Below are positions 1-10,611 of a stretch of DNA of 64,000 nt, piece by piece (position 1 is the stretch's first letter; each line of letters opens with the position of its first letter). The notes beneath the pieces were generated by a model that did not search any database, was not told the origin of the DNA, and was given only the letters and a program-made list of their open reading frames with translations. The position numbers were made by a program, and so were the translations under genes. Origin of the DNA: Petaurus breviceps papuanus (lineage: Eukaryota; Chordata; Mammalia; Diprotodontia; Petauridae); contig JAMXIF010001253.1 in assembly GCA_028583685.1 (NCBI GenBank), positions 78,620,150 to 78,684,149 on the forward strand, given 5' to 3'.

Positions 1-309
1 AGGGATATTCAGTAGGCTCACTATTTTGGGGTTAAGCAGTAGGGAAAGATGGCAAGAAAATTTGTACCTCAACATCTTGTGGAAATGGATATTGTAAACT
101 AAAAATAAGCAAATAAAAATTAGTTTATAGAAAAAAACAAGCATTTCTCTAACATAGTATAATAAAAGATGACTTCACATGAAAAACTAAAAAACCCATT
201 TTCTTCTGAGTTTGTGTCTTTTCTTCCTTTTAGCCATAATAACTAACTATGGTCAGTTTCTCTTCTATTTGTTTTTTGCTTATCTTTTCCAGTCTATTTT
301 GTTACTTTT
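1..309. other. Unique or highly degraded intron sequence
   Basis: AT-rich. I see no gene, RNA or clear repeat, though 230-309 may belong to the L1 piece that follows. Confidence 0.5.
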
Positions 310-930
310 AAAATTGAACTCTGCTCCTGGGTTGGAAGAGGCAGTACCCCAGGCTTCTTGTGCTGGGCACTAGAGGCCCTGGCTGTTTGCCTGGTACTTC
401 CCTGAAGCCCATGGGGGGACCTTCAAGCTTTACCAGGACTGTGTGGGTTCAGCCACTGTCCTGGTGATATGTTGAGGCAAAGGTGTATGTTGGGGGTGGT
501 GGTGATTGCTGCTACATGGTGTCTCTTGGATCTGGTGATTAACTGAGCAATGTGGGGAGAGGCTTGGTGTTGGCATGTGTCTGTTTGCCTTTTGCTACTC
601 TGAGGCACGTGGTGCGGCCTGGTGCTGATATATGCCTATTCACGTGATGCTTCACTAGAGCTCACAGCCTCCTGCTGGCTTGCTGAGGAAGGGCCTGATA
701 TGGTTTACCAAGATACTTCCTGACCTATACTATGTTGGCTTTTTACCTGTGACAGACCTTTCCTGTTGACCTTCCACATTGTCTTGGGCTAGAAAGTTGT
801 TTAAGCCATGTTTTTGTTGGTTCTGTCATTCCAGAATTTATTTGAGGCTGCTATTTTGTAGTTGTTTGGAGTTGATTATGGAAGAGTTCAGGTGATTTCC
901 TGCTTACTCTGCCATCTTGGTTTTGAAAGT
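310..930 (-). mobile_element. L1 5' UTR fragment
   Basis: It ends on the + strand with CTCTGCCATCTTGGTTTTG (the L1 5' start on the minus strand). It shares GGGCTAGAAAGTTGTTTAAG and TTTTGTAGTTGTTTGGAGTT words with the 5' UTR at 51.2 kb. No ORF is left. Confidence 0.65.
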
Positions 931-989
931 CCCAAGTCCATAAAGTTTTAAAAGTAAATTATTCTCCATACTCCCAATTCAATATTTGT

Positions 990-1240
990 TTTTCAGTTGT
1001 TTCAGTTAATGCCTGACTCTTTGTGACACCATTTGGGGTATTTTTGGCAAAAATACAAAAGTAGTTTGCCGTTTCCTTCTCCAGCTACTTTTATAGATGA
1101 GGAACTGAGGCACTCAAGGTTAAATGATTTGCTCAGAGTCACATAGCTACTTAGTATCTGAGGCCAGATTTGAACCCAAGAAAATGAATCTTTCTGACCT
1201 GAGGCCCAGAACTCTATCCACCAAGCTATCTACCTGCCCT
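990..1240 (-). repeat. CORE-type SINE (MON1/MIR superfamily-like)
   Basis: The antisense copy reads from TTTCAGTTAATGCCTGACTC to ATCCACCAAGCTATCTACC. It carries the conserved core GATGAGGAACTGAGG and GAGTCACATAGCTA. Confidence 0.8.
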
Positions 1241-1586
1241 ACTCTTTACAAATTGCAGATTTATATAATGTTCAGTGTTTCTTTGTTTCTTATGAAGCAG
1301 AGGAGATTATCTTTGGAAATTTTTTTCCTAGAAGACCAAACTTTCAAAAGCCCATAGGGAACCAGAAAATATTTCTTCTAAGTTTCTCTTTATTGTCTAT
1401 AAATTACAACATATCAATATATTTAAGCATCAGGATTATACGATTTTAAATATTGAGAGCACCATCCCCTTTGCCTCCAAAGTGTCCCAATTATTCTTGA
1501 TGTTGATTTTTTAAATTACATTATTTCTGTTGCATCTGGCAAATATTACTTTATAGAGAACTATATGATATGTGTTTAATTTCAAG

Positions 1587-1842
1587 GTCAGCTAGGTTTT
1601 ACAATGGGTAGAGTGCTGGGCCTGGAGCCAGAAAGACTCATATTCCTGAATTTAAATCTGACCTCAGACCCTTACTGTCTATGTGACCCTGAGCAAGTCA
1701 TTTAACCCTGTTTGCTTGAAGTTTCCTTATCTGTAAAATGAGCTGGAGAAGGAACTGGCAAACCATTTCAATATCTTTGCCCAGAAAACCCCAAATAGTG
1801 TCATAAATTGTCAAACATGATTGAAAAATGACTGAACAAAAC
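1587..1842 (+). repeat. CORE-type SINE
   Basis: A sense copy: TAGAGTGCTGGGCCTGGAG head, TGTGACCCTGAGCAAGTC core and a TGAAAAATGACTGAACAAAA 3' end. Confidence 0.85.
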
Positions 1843-3294
1843 TAATTTCACTTATGTATGTCAGCAATTTAGTGTAATCTTGTCTATCTTGTTCATCTCT
1901 TTTTTATCTTTAAATATGTATGTTTCTCTACAGGAATGTCAAGTTTAGTTCCTTTCCTTATGGATGCTTTGTGTAAAGGTTAACGTAAATATTTTTTCAT
2001 CCTAAGATGTGTCACCTTTTTTTTGTCTCCAAGAGGGTCAGGAGAACTGTATTCATATTTTTTGTTAAATTTTTATAAGGCATCATTAAGTAATTTTAAT
2101 TCCTTATAAAAACTCAACTACTTAGTGTCAGATTCACATAAATGCTAATTTGAAATTCTTCCCAAAAACTACGTAAAATCTGTAAAGTCTTGGGGAAAAT
2201 GACCTCCCCAAACCTCATTGTCCCAGTTCCCTATAACTCATTCTTTGTAACCATCTATAGTGATGTCTCCCACCATGTTACTTTCCGAATGGCTATGATG
2301 AATTTAATAAAGAGTTTGCATCTCTGTAATTATGAGAGTGTTATCTACAGCTAGAGTCATGAAAAGTATGGCCCAATTTGTGATTGCTGTTTCTTTCATG
2401 TTGCATACCACGTCTAGACCTTAGCAGTTCATTTAACTGAAACTTATCTCTTTGTCTATGCAGTGTGACATATCTGGAAATATTCATTCCATTGTTTACA
2501 GAGCAGTTTTAGTGAAGCACAGCAAATTATTCTAGTCTGGTTCTTTAGTTGCAGACAATTCTACCATGATCACATTATCCAAAAAAATTCAAACTAAGGA
2601 TCCTCTTGACCTTCTTAGTTCTCTAAGATAAAAAAAATTCCTAGACATTTTGCTTCTCATTTCTTTCCATTTAATTGTAAGAGTCTTAAGAAAGCATGCT
2701 TAATTTTGCCTCATGGATCATTTATCCTTACTCCTAAAGCACATTCTGCATTTTCACTGTATTTTCTTTAAATGTAAACAAAACACTGAACAATAAATAA
2801 TGATTTCACTTCTTCATTGATTGTTTAGTGCATGTTGATGCTTACAAATGCATTGATTTGTACTAGCCTAGCAGCAGATGGGTATGAAAGAGGTTTACTC
2901 ATAATCAATGGGAATTAGATTGCTGCTCTTAAAAAAAAAACTGATTATTACTTAGGATTTTTTTCTTCTTAAAGCTAATGGGATAGAATACTGTGTGAGG
3001 CAACCAATTAAGGTGACCTGATTTAAGATTTATACTTAAAGTTCAAAACTAACAAAAATAAAACCTTGCAATTTTCTGTGCTTAAGGAAAAATTCTACAT
3101 GAGCTTACCGTGGCATATTTGTTTACCTATTGTTATTTGAATGTTTGAAAATCTTTAAAAAAAAAAAAAGAAAGAAAAAAGAAATTGTCCTGCCAAGAAA
3201 TAAAGTGAAATTGAAAAATTGTTAATGTCCATTTAAATTAGGCAACATTGAAAATGACTGAATTGCAGGTCATATATGCATGAATGCATGAAGA

Positions 3295-3380
3295 TATATG
3301 TGTCTATTTATATATATATATGCATATGTATGTAGATATGTGTGTACATACACACAATACATATACACACTTGAATACAC
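3295..3380. repeat. TA/TG-rich simple repeat
   Basis: ATATATG and GTGTACATACACACA words. Confidence 0.7.
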
Positions 3381-3494
3381 ATATGTTTGAGCACTGAATT
3401 GTGTTGACATGAGATGATGGTATGGCTTATAAAGAACAAAACTAAAATTTATTTCCTTGTCAATTTCAATTATTTTTGGTATAAAAAAGGAAGA

Positions 3495-3620
3495 GCACAG
3501 AAAGAGTGCTGGGCTTGGATTAAGCAAGGCCTAGTATCAAATTCTTCCTTTACAGTGAATAACTTTAACACCTCTATGTACCATAGGTTTTTCTTTAAGG
3601 CTTATTTACTAACTCATAGT
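3495..3620 (+). repeat. Faint MIR-like fragment
   Basis: AGAGTGCTGGGCTTGGATTA resembles a MIR head; the rest is barely recognisable. Confidence 0.35.
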
Positions 3621-4278
3621 TGGGTTATAATCTCAAATGGAAAGACTTCCCATATAGGGAGCTGCCTAATGTAAGGCAAGGAAAGATCTTTCACGCATGA
3701 TATAAAACAACAAACAAAAGAGATAGAGCATATATTTAGTGTATTTTTGTTCAGCTTTGTATATTATGAAGTTTCCAGCTCTTCTTTCCTATTTCTGGAA
3801 ATAAACAATTATACCTATTCCTAGAATCAGAGGAGATGGGGATTCTCTACCTTCTCCTCTGCTAGGGGCCTCTGCTATTTTGGCTCCATTAGGCTAGCCT
3901 CTGCATAGTCTATATTTCTCAAAAATGCAAATTTGATGGAGAATTTTAGCCCTTCACTTTGGTGCCTGGATGCATAAGCGTTATGAAGCAATGGCTTCTT
4001 CCCCTCATCATCTACTTACTATGTAGATATTTTATCTATTAATAAGAGCATAACTTGGCATGTTATTGGCCTCACACTTGATACAGTGTCTTCATTCACT
4101 TATGTCCCATTGCCCCTAGATGGGGGGCTCTAAATTATGGCTTTTGTTCAATATATAGGGACCTTTTATATATAGATCCTTCTATGTTAAAAGAAACCCT
4201 AATAATATCACCTGCTTATTAATTTTGAGCAAATGATCACAGAATTAGTAACCCTATGATATACATGTATGATAAATA

Positions 4279-4492
4279 GGTAGCATTTGTATGGCACTTT
4301 AAGATTTGCAAAGTGCGTTACAAAATTTTATCTCATTTTATTTTCACTGCAGTTTATGGGATATGACTATTATCCCCATTGTATGTATGAGGAAATTGAG
4401 ACAGAGGTCAGTTGACTTACACGGGATCACATTGAGTAAGTGACTGAGGCCTGAGTCCTGAAGCTACTACATTGTATATATTATTTTGCCTC
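4279..4492 (-). repeat. MIR-type SINE
   Basis: An antisense MIR with an L2-like tail on the left (CACTTTAAGATTTGCAAAG) and core TATGAGGAAATTGAGACAG. Confidence 0.75.
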
Positions 4493-4725
4493 TTCCTCTC
4501 CTCAGTCCAATTCAGTATAATTCAGCATTTATTGAGTAAATGTTTGCTATTTTCTCCAGAATAATTTATTTAAAGTATGTTGTACTTATGAGAAAAGCAG
4601 CCACATTCTTATGAGAAAATCAAGAGATATAGAATAAATGAGAATACACTCATATATATTGTGAACTACTTTGGTGCTAGGGATTCAAAAGGGGAGTTAT
4701 TAATGATTCAATACCAATACTGCAG

Positions 4726-4878
4726 GGGTGGCCAGGTGGCACAGTGAGTAAGAGCACTGGCTCCAGAGTTGGGAGACCCAGGATCAGTTCCGGCCTCAGA
4801 TACTTGACACCCACACAAAATAACTGGCTGTGTTACCTTGAGCAAGTTACTTTACCCCAATTGCTTTTAAAAAAATCA
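4726..4878 (+). repeat. tRNA-headed SINE with target-site duplication
   Basis: GGGTGGCCAGGTGGCACAG head to ACCCCAATTGC tail. It is flanked by near-identical CAATACTGCAG and CAATATTGCAG. Confidence 0.85.
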
Positions 4879-5206
4879 ATATTGCAGAAAGTATCCAATA
4901 AGGTACCCTAATATTGTGATCAGTGACTTTGATAAAGACATACTCATCAAGTTTTCAGATAATACACATCAGGGAGGTATTATTAATATACTTGATGAAA
5001 GAGTTAAAATCCAAAAGGATCTTAAAATAGTGGAGCTTTGGGCTGAAGCTAATAAAATGAAATTATATAGATGAATGCAAAGTCTTATGCTTTGGTACAA
5101 AAACAACCTCCTTCATAAGAGCCAAATGGGGAAAGAACGCAGAGGCAGTATGTGGTATGGAAAAGTTTTGAAGACTTTAATGGACTGCAGTTTCAATATT
5201 CAGTCA

Positions 5207-5449
5207 TTTTTTTTCAGTCAGGCCTGACTCTTTCTGACCCTATTTGGGGTCTTCTTAGCAGAGACACTGGTGTGCTTTGTCTTTTTCCTTCTCTGACTCA
5301 ATTACAGATAAAGAAACTGAGGCCAACAAGTTTAGGTGACTTGCTGAGGGTCACACAGTTAGTAAGTATCCAAGGTTAAATTTGAACTCATGTCTTCCTG
5401 ACTCCAGTCCTGGCACTCTATCCACTGTACCACTTAACTGCCTAGACAA
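5207..5449 (-). repeat. CORE-type SINE inside the L3 LINE
   Basis: TTTCAGTCAGGCCTGACTC to CCACTGTACCACTTAACTGC. It is flanked by TCAATATTCAGTCA (5193-5206) and TCAATATTGAGTCA (5450-5463), a 14-bp duplication with one mismatch. Confidence 0.85.
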
Positions 5450-5619
5450 TCAATATTGAGTCAGCAATGTGCTATGGCTGCCAGAAAAAAAAATACTACC
5501 TATTGAGATTAATTAAGAAGGATACATTTATCAGCAATGGAGAGGTTCCTGTCTCACACTGCTCTGCCATTATCAGAATTCACCTGAAATAATTTGTTCA
5601 ATTCTGATGAACACAAAGA

Positions 5620-5836
5620 GGCAGCATGGCATAGTGAATAGAGAGTTAGCCTGGAAGTCAAGAAAATTAAATTCCTGCTTCCAAAAAATACTTGTTTTGA
5701 GACAGTATGCAAGTCAATTAATCTCAGAGTGCTTTGGGCAATTGTCTTAGTTCATAAGAAAAGGTTTGAATACTACAATGACAGGTAAAGTTTCCTCACC
5801 TGGGAGTTCCTTATGCCAATGAAATCTTAGGTCTAA
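5620..5836 (+). repeat. MIR-related SINE inside the L3 LINE
   Basis: GGCAGCATGGCATAGTGAAT head and a 3' part TTTCCTCACCTGGGAGTTCC, ATGCCAATGAAATC shared with the copies at 39.9 and 43.6 kb. Confidence 0.65.
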
Positions 5837-5850
5837 CACTATCCGTATTC

Positions 5851-5883
5851 CTAGCCCTAACCCTAACCCTAATCCTAACCATA
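5851..5883. repeat. Short interstitial telomere-like repeat
   Basis: About four to five CCCTAA-type units (CTAGCCCTAACCCTAACCCT, then AATCCTAACCATACCC) lie between a SINE and the resumption of the L3 LINE, followed by degenerate CCCTAT units to about 5913. Confidence 0.75.
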
Positions 5884-6538
5884 CCCTTATATCCCTGCCC
5901 CTATCCCTATTCTGACACGCAAAGTTAAAAAGACATTGATAAAATAGAATGTGTTCAAAGGAGGAAAACCAAGATAGTGTTGGGACTTGAGCTCATGACA
6001 TATGAGGATCAGTTAAGAAAACTTAGCATGGTTAGCCTGTAGAAAGGAAGACTCAAAAGAAAAATAAAATTGTCTTCAATTATCAGAATGACTGTCATGT
6101 GCATGAAGGTTTAGATTTGTTCTCTTTGGCCCTAGAAGTCATAATAAAGAGCAATAGTGAGGAAGTTACAAAAGGAAAATTTAGATTTGGTATCAGGAAA
6201 AACTTCCTAACTATTCCAGCTGTTCAAAAATACAGTGAATTTCCTCAAGAAGTGTTAAATTCCCCCTCTTTGGAGGTACTCAAACAGAGACATGATGACC
6301 ATATATAGGCTATTTTATAGTGGAAATATTTTTTGGGTAATGATTTTAATATATGGATGCCACAGTGTCTTCCAGTTCTCAATTTTGTGATATTGTGTGA
6401 TTCTCTATTGAGTCCCTTGCTATCTTCTACATTACCCCCAATTGACAGACAAAAGAAACTCTAATGTATTGATTATTATTTTGCATTTGCAATTAGAAAT
6501 TTGAGCCCAATAATTGACCAATGTCCAAGATAAAATGT

Positions 6539-7088
6539 TGTAGCAGCAAGCACCCCAGCATCCCCAGGGTGGTTGCCAACACAGGTTCTTGGATCTGCTT
6601 TTCTAAAGGAAAGCAACTCAAAATGGGTTAACAAGCTTACTTTAATCGATCAAACATATCATTTACCTTGTTCAGGGGAAAGTCAGCACCCCGAACTTCA
6701 GAGTATACAGACAGAAGTTACAAGAAAACAGAAAAAACATATCAAGCAGACAGGCCTCTAAACTGTCCAACCATTACATCCATACCAAATCACAGTTACC
6801 AGAGAGGGAAGCACCAACATCTGGGTTTTCAAAGCCAGGGGGCTCTCAACAATGGCTGCCTAGAGTCTCATCTGGTCAAATCACAAAACACTTCTCAAAG
6901 AGAGCCTCAAAGCAAAGCCTTCCATCAGGGCTTACCTAGCCTTCTCCTGGCTCAGAGAATGTAACAACCTTCTTGACCCACTGCCCAATCACAAAGTATC
7001 TCCTGAGAAACAAACCTCCCACCACTGGCTCCAGGGGCACTTAAGCCTAGGGGCAGGGAAGATCTTAAAAATTTACATTCCTATAACA
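6539..7088 (-). mobile_element. Solo LTR, same family as the 53.4-kb element
   Basis: This 550-bp copy begins TGTAGCAGCAAGC and ends CCTATAACA, and is bounded by the 5-bp duplication AATGT (6534-6538 and 7089-7093). It is more diverged from the paired LTRs than they are from each other, so it is older. It is a solo LTR left by LTR-LTR recombination. Confidence 0.9.
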
Positions 7089-7139
7089 AATGTGTATTAC
7101 ATTTTAAATTTTAAGATTTACTATTCTTGTGATCTTACA

Positions 7140-7232
7140 AAATGTTATTTGATTTCTTTATTATCTGTGAAAAGAGAATGTTAGGCTAAATGAGCTTTCT
7201 GTTCCCTTTTAGCTCAAAAATCTATGATCCTA
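7140..7232 (+). repeat. MIR/L3-like 3' tail
   Basis: TTATCTGTGAAAAGAGAATG, GGCTAAATGAGCTTTC and CTATGATCCTATGACC resemble the 3' end of a MIR-related SINE. Confidence 0.5.
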
Positions 7233-7967
7233 TGACCTTAATTTAAGTACTATTATACTTCTGCATCTTCTAACCTATTGCAACAATGAAAGAAAATTAA
7301 ATTCCATTCCAAACATGAATGAGCCAAATAACATAGAACAACAAGATAAATTGGGAAGGTTAGCTTTATGGTGTGGAATTTAAAGCAGGCAGATCCTTTG
7401 TTGAGTTTTATTTTTTTGAACTGAAGGTATCGTAGCATAAATAAAGGAGACAAAGAATAAAGCCAAATAGAAATGTTGAATTGGTTCCCTAGAACTATGC
7501 TTTCTATATCCTGTTTATACAATTGTATTTTTAAGCCAATGTCTTCATTCAGCCAGGAAAGTAGCACACTCATGCTTTATTTCATCAACAAAGGAATCAC
7601 AGGAGTCCTGCTCAATGGTTTGGCATCAAAGTTTAAATCTCTTTGTAGTTATAAAATCAAACAAGGTATGTGTCCAACTTCGAAAAGGTATCTTAGTTAT
7701 TTGCCTTTCAATAATTATGCAATTCATTTTTCCTGAGGTAGTGAGTAGTTAAAATTTATGATCTATGGATAGAAAAATATATTAAAATATGAAGAAATTC
7801 ATGCAGGCAATATAGCATAAATTATACAATGAAAATTATTTCAAGTAAGTAGGAGAAATAGGGCTTTATTCTTATAGAAATCAAGGTAATGAGGATTATG
7901 ATGATAAAATAAATCCAATGCATGAAAGTTTGAAAAGTACTTAATATATACTATCTAAATTCATCTT
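7233..7967. other. Unique intron sequence
   Basis: Overlapping open frames on both strands (7253-7736) have no recognisable protein and are judged chance frames. Confidence 0.5.
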
Positions 7968-8217
7968 TGGGACAGCTAGGTGGTATAGTAGATATGGTAC
8001 CAGGTCTGGAGTCAAGAAGACTCATCTTCATGAATTCAAATCTGACCTCAGTACTAGTTATGTGACCCTGAGCAAGTCACTTAACCCTGTTTGCCTCACT
8101 TTCCATATTTTTAAAATGTCAGAGAGGGAAAAATGCAAACTACACCAGGATCTCTGCCAAGAAAACCCCAAATGGGGTCACAAAGAGGTGGACATAACTG
8201 AAAAATGACTGGATAAA
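7968..8217 (+). repeat. CORE-type SINE
   Basis: GACAGCTAGGTGGTATAGTA head, GTGACCCTGAGCAAGTCAC core and a CATAACTGAAAAATGACTGG end. Confidence 0.85.
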
Positions 8218-8221
8218 AACA

Positions 8222-8425
8222 GTTTCATCTTCACAACAACCCTACAAATTAGATTCTATTTTTGATCTCCATTTTATAGATGAGATAACTAAGGGACAGA
8301 GAGGCTAAGTGGCAATTACCAGTTGTATGACCAGGTCATATGACTAATAAGCAATATCTGAGTTGCAATTTAAACTCAGATGTGCTGCCAGAGCAGCATT
8401 CACAATGCCATTATGTAGAGCAAGC
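8222..8425 (-). repeat. MIR SINE
   Basis: Antisense MIR: CTTCACAACAACCCTACAAA, TTTTATAGATGAGATAACTA and a degraded head near GCAGCATTCACAATGCC. Confidence 0.75.
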
Positions 8426-8554
8426 AATAATTTATGTTTAAATAATTACAAGGGCTACATATTATTTTTTTCTATCTATCTGTCTATTTATTGTGAGCAG
8501 AACACTAATTAGCCTTTGCTGAATTAAAAAAGAATTAGCGTCAAGAATAAGGAG

Positions 8555-9118
8555 GTATAATAATCTCTCAAGACTCTTTTCTGGTCAAATCTGGATCACT
8601 GTATTCATGTTCTGGTGGACATTGATAAGTAGGAGACCTTCTAGCGGAGGGCAGCCAGCATTCTAAGAGACCTTAAGTTCATATCATATGAGGAGAAGTT
8701 GGACGATTTGAGGATGTGTAATCTGGAGAATAGAAGAAGCAAGGTAGTCATCCTAGCTATTTTTAGATATTTAAATATTTATTTTGTAGAAGAATGATTT
8801 AATTTTTCCTGGCTGCAGAGACCAGGAACAAGAACAGTGGGGAAATGTTACCAAAAGGCAAATTTAGACTTGATATCCTAAAAAAAAATAACAAATATTA
8901 TTCAATAAAATACATTATAAAAACTTCCTAACAGAGTTCTCCATGAGTAAAATGGGCTGACTTAGGAAGTAGTAGTTTCCGTCTCTTTGTAGACCTTCAG
9001 TCAGTGGCTGGATGACGAATTATGTTTTATATCATAGAAAACATTCTTTTCATGGTGAGTTGGACAAGATGATCACTGAGGTCACTTCCCACTGTAATGT
9101 TCTATGATTTTGGAACAT
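8555..9118 (+). mobile_element. CR1/L3-type LINE 3' end
   Basis: It shares GACATTGATAAGTAGGAGA, CATATGAGGAGAAGTTGG and AACTTCCTAACAGAG with the copy at 5-6.4 kb, and ends with AATGTTCTATGATTTTGG, the CR1-type terminal repeat. Confidence 0.85.
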
Positions 9119-9282
9119 TCCTTTCCATCAATGTGCTTAACATTCATTATAATACAATCTATGACAGTATCTGTATACATATATAGCATATATTCAGAGC
9201 AATAAATGCAAATTATATTTATACAAAGTGATCAACTGTCTTAATCATTCTGTTTTTTGGTCCAAATAGCAAAAGTGCTTTA

Positions 9283-9352
9283 TTATATATATGATATGAT
9301 ATGATATATATTATATATATGTATGCATATATATATATATTTTTTTTTTTTG
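9283..9352. repeat. TA-rich simple repeat and T tract
   Basis: TATATATGATATGA units ending in a T12 run. Confidence 0.8.
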
Positions 9353-10449
9353 GCAAGGACTACATATACCATTCAATCTGTATAAGCTCATAAAAATTAC
9401 AATATCACTTACCAGGTGAGCAATTTTGACAAACATGATGGATCCTGTTGGCATTGGGTAGATGTAGCAGTTAACAGGGATAAGTCACATTTCTGTATTG
9501 CTAAAACACTCATGGAAAGTTATGCCAGGGTTTTAGAATATAACAAACTGTCAAACAGGGAAAGCCCCTTCATTGTAGTCTTAGTGATAGTCATTTTGTA
9601 AGCAATGCTATTTTTTCACATGAGATTATGCTAAATAGCCTGGACCCCCTAAAATAGGAAGAATAGTACTCTTAAACTAAAATGAAAATTAAAACTCTTA
9701 ATTTATGTACACTGGCAGGGGAAACTACTTAGCAAGCACCCAGGTAGGTTTTGACCCAATTTTTATGTTAGGTTTAAAGAATACCAAAAATTATAATAAG
9801 GAGATGTGTCCCTGCCTTTGAAGAATTATGTCTTGGAGTACGTTTCATACAAAACAAGAGAATATTTAGTGAAAATGGGCTTGTGTAAATTAGATTAAAA
9901 TAAATTGGATATGTTTGAGATTATTCACCCACCTTTGATTTTGGTGTCAGGTCTTTGCCATAAACTATCTCTTAAATCTTACTCTAATACATACTATGAG
10001 TCCAAGATGCTTAGTCAGTTTGGAAAAAAAAATCTTTTCATTGTCTATCTGTTTCTCTTGTATTTCTTTTTAGCTCTGTGTCTTTATCTTTTTCTCTCTT
10101 TTCTTCTCTCACACTCCTGAGCAAAGCTTTTTCTACAAGACAAAATAAAACATAAAGATTCCAAATAATATTGCATTTACCCATAGTGAATCCATTGCAT
10201 AAAATCAAGAGCATTCTGAAAGTTATCTTAGGATAAATTGACTGGGATTGATTTATTTTAATATGGGTAAATAAGGATGGGTGATTCACTTCAGACTTCA
10301 GCAAGTAGAAAGAGCTATAGCCACAGCTTGCACAGTTTTCAGTGCCTAATGGCAGATGTCCTCTAGAAGGAAATTCTCTCTTTCAGTCAAATCTTACAAA
10401 AAAAATGTAGTCATATCCCCTTGATTACCCCTTTCTTCACCCCTCCCCA

Positions 10450-10487
<38 letters not shown>

Positions 10488-10494
10488 CAAAGAA
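10450..10494. repeat. (CA)n microsatellite
   Basis: About 20 CA units with one interruption. Confidence 0.9.
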
Positions 10495-10611
10495 AACTAA
10501 TCATATTTTGGTTGATAGTGAAGTCCTAGCCCTCTGTTCATTAATGTAAAATCAGTGATGTTCAGAAGAAAGATGTTTTTTTCATACTGTTTACTTCAGT
10601 TTCTTTTTTTT

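Larger units (their letters stand above)
1843..4278. other. Mostly unique intron sequence
   Basis: No gene or strong repeat apart from the simple repeat at 3.3 kb and a faint MIR at 3.5 kb. There are A-rich runs at 2930 and 3157. Confidence 0.5.
4905..6405 (+). mobile_element. CR1/L3-type LINE 3' half, interrupted by two SINEs
   Basis: The reverse transcriptase C-terminal part is at 4905-5190 (TTTTCAGATAATACACATC, TGGGCTGAAGCTAATAAAATG). The 3' part is at 5450-5620 and 5930-6405 (GAGGAAAACCAAGATAGTG, TATGAGGATCAGTTAAG, AGGAAAAACTTCCTAACT, TTTGGAGGTACTCAAACAG), ending in a TTTTGTGATATTGTGTGATTC tail. This is the ancient CR1 group called L3 in mammals. It is broken by many mutations. Confidence 0.85.
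9119..10611. other. Unique intron sequence with microsatellites
   Basis: I see nothing beyond a TA tract and a (CA)n tract. Confidence 0.5.
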
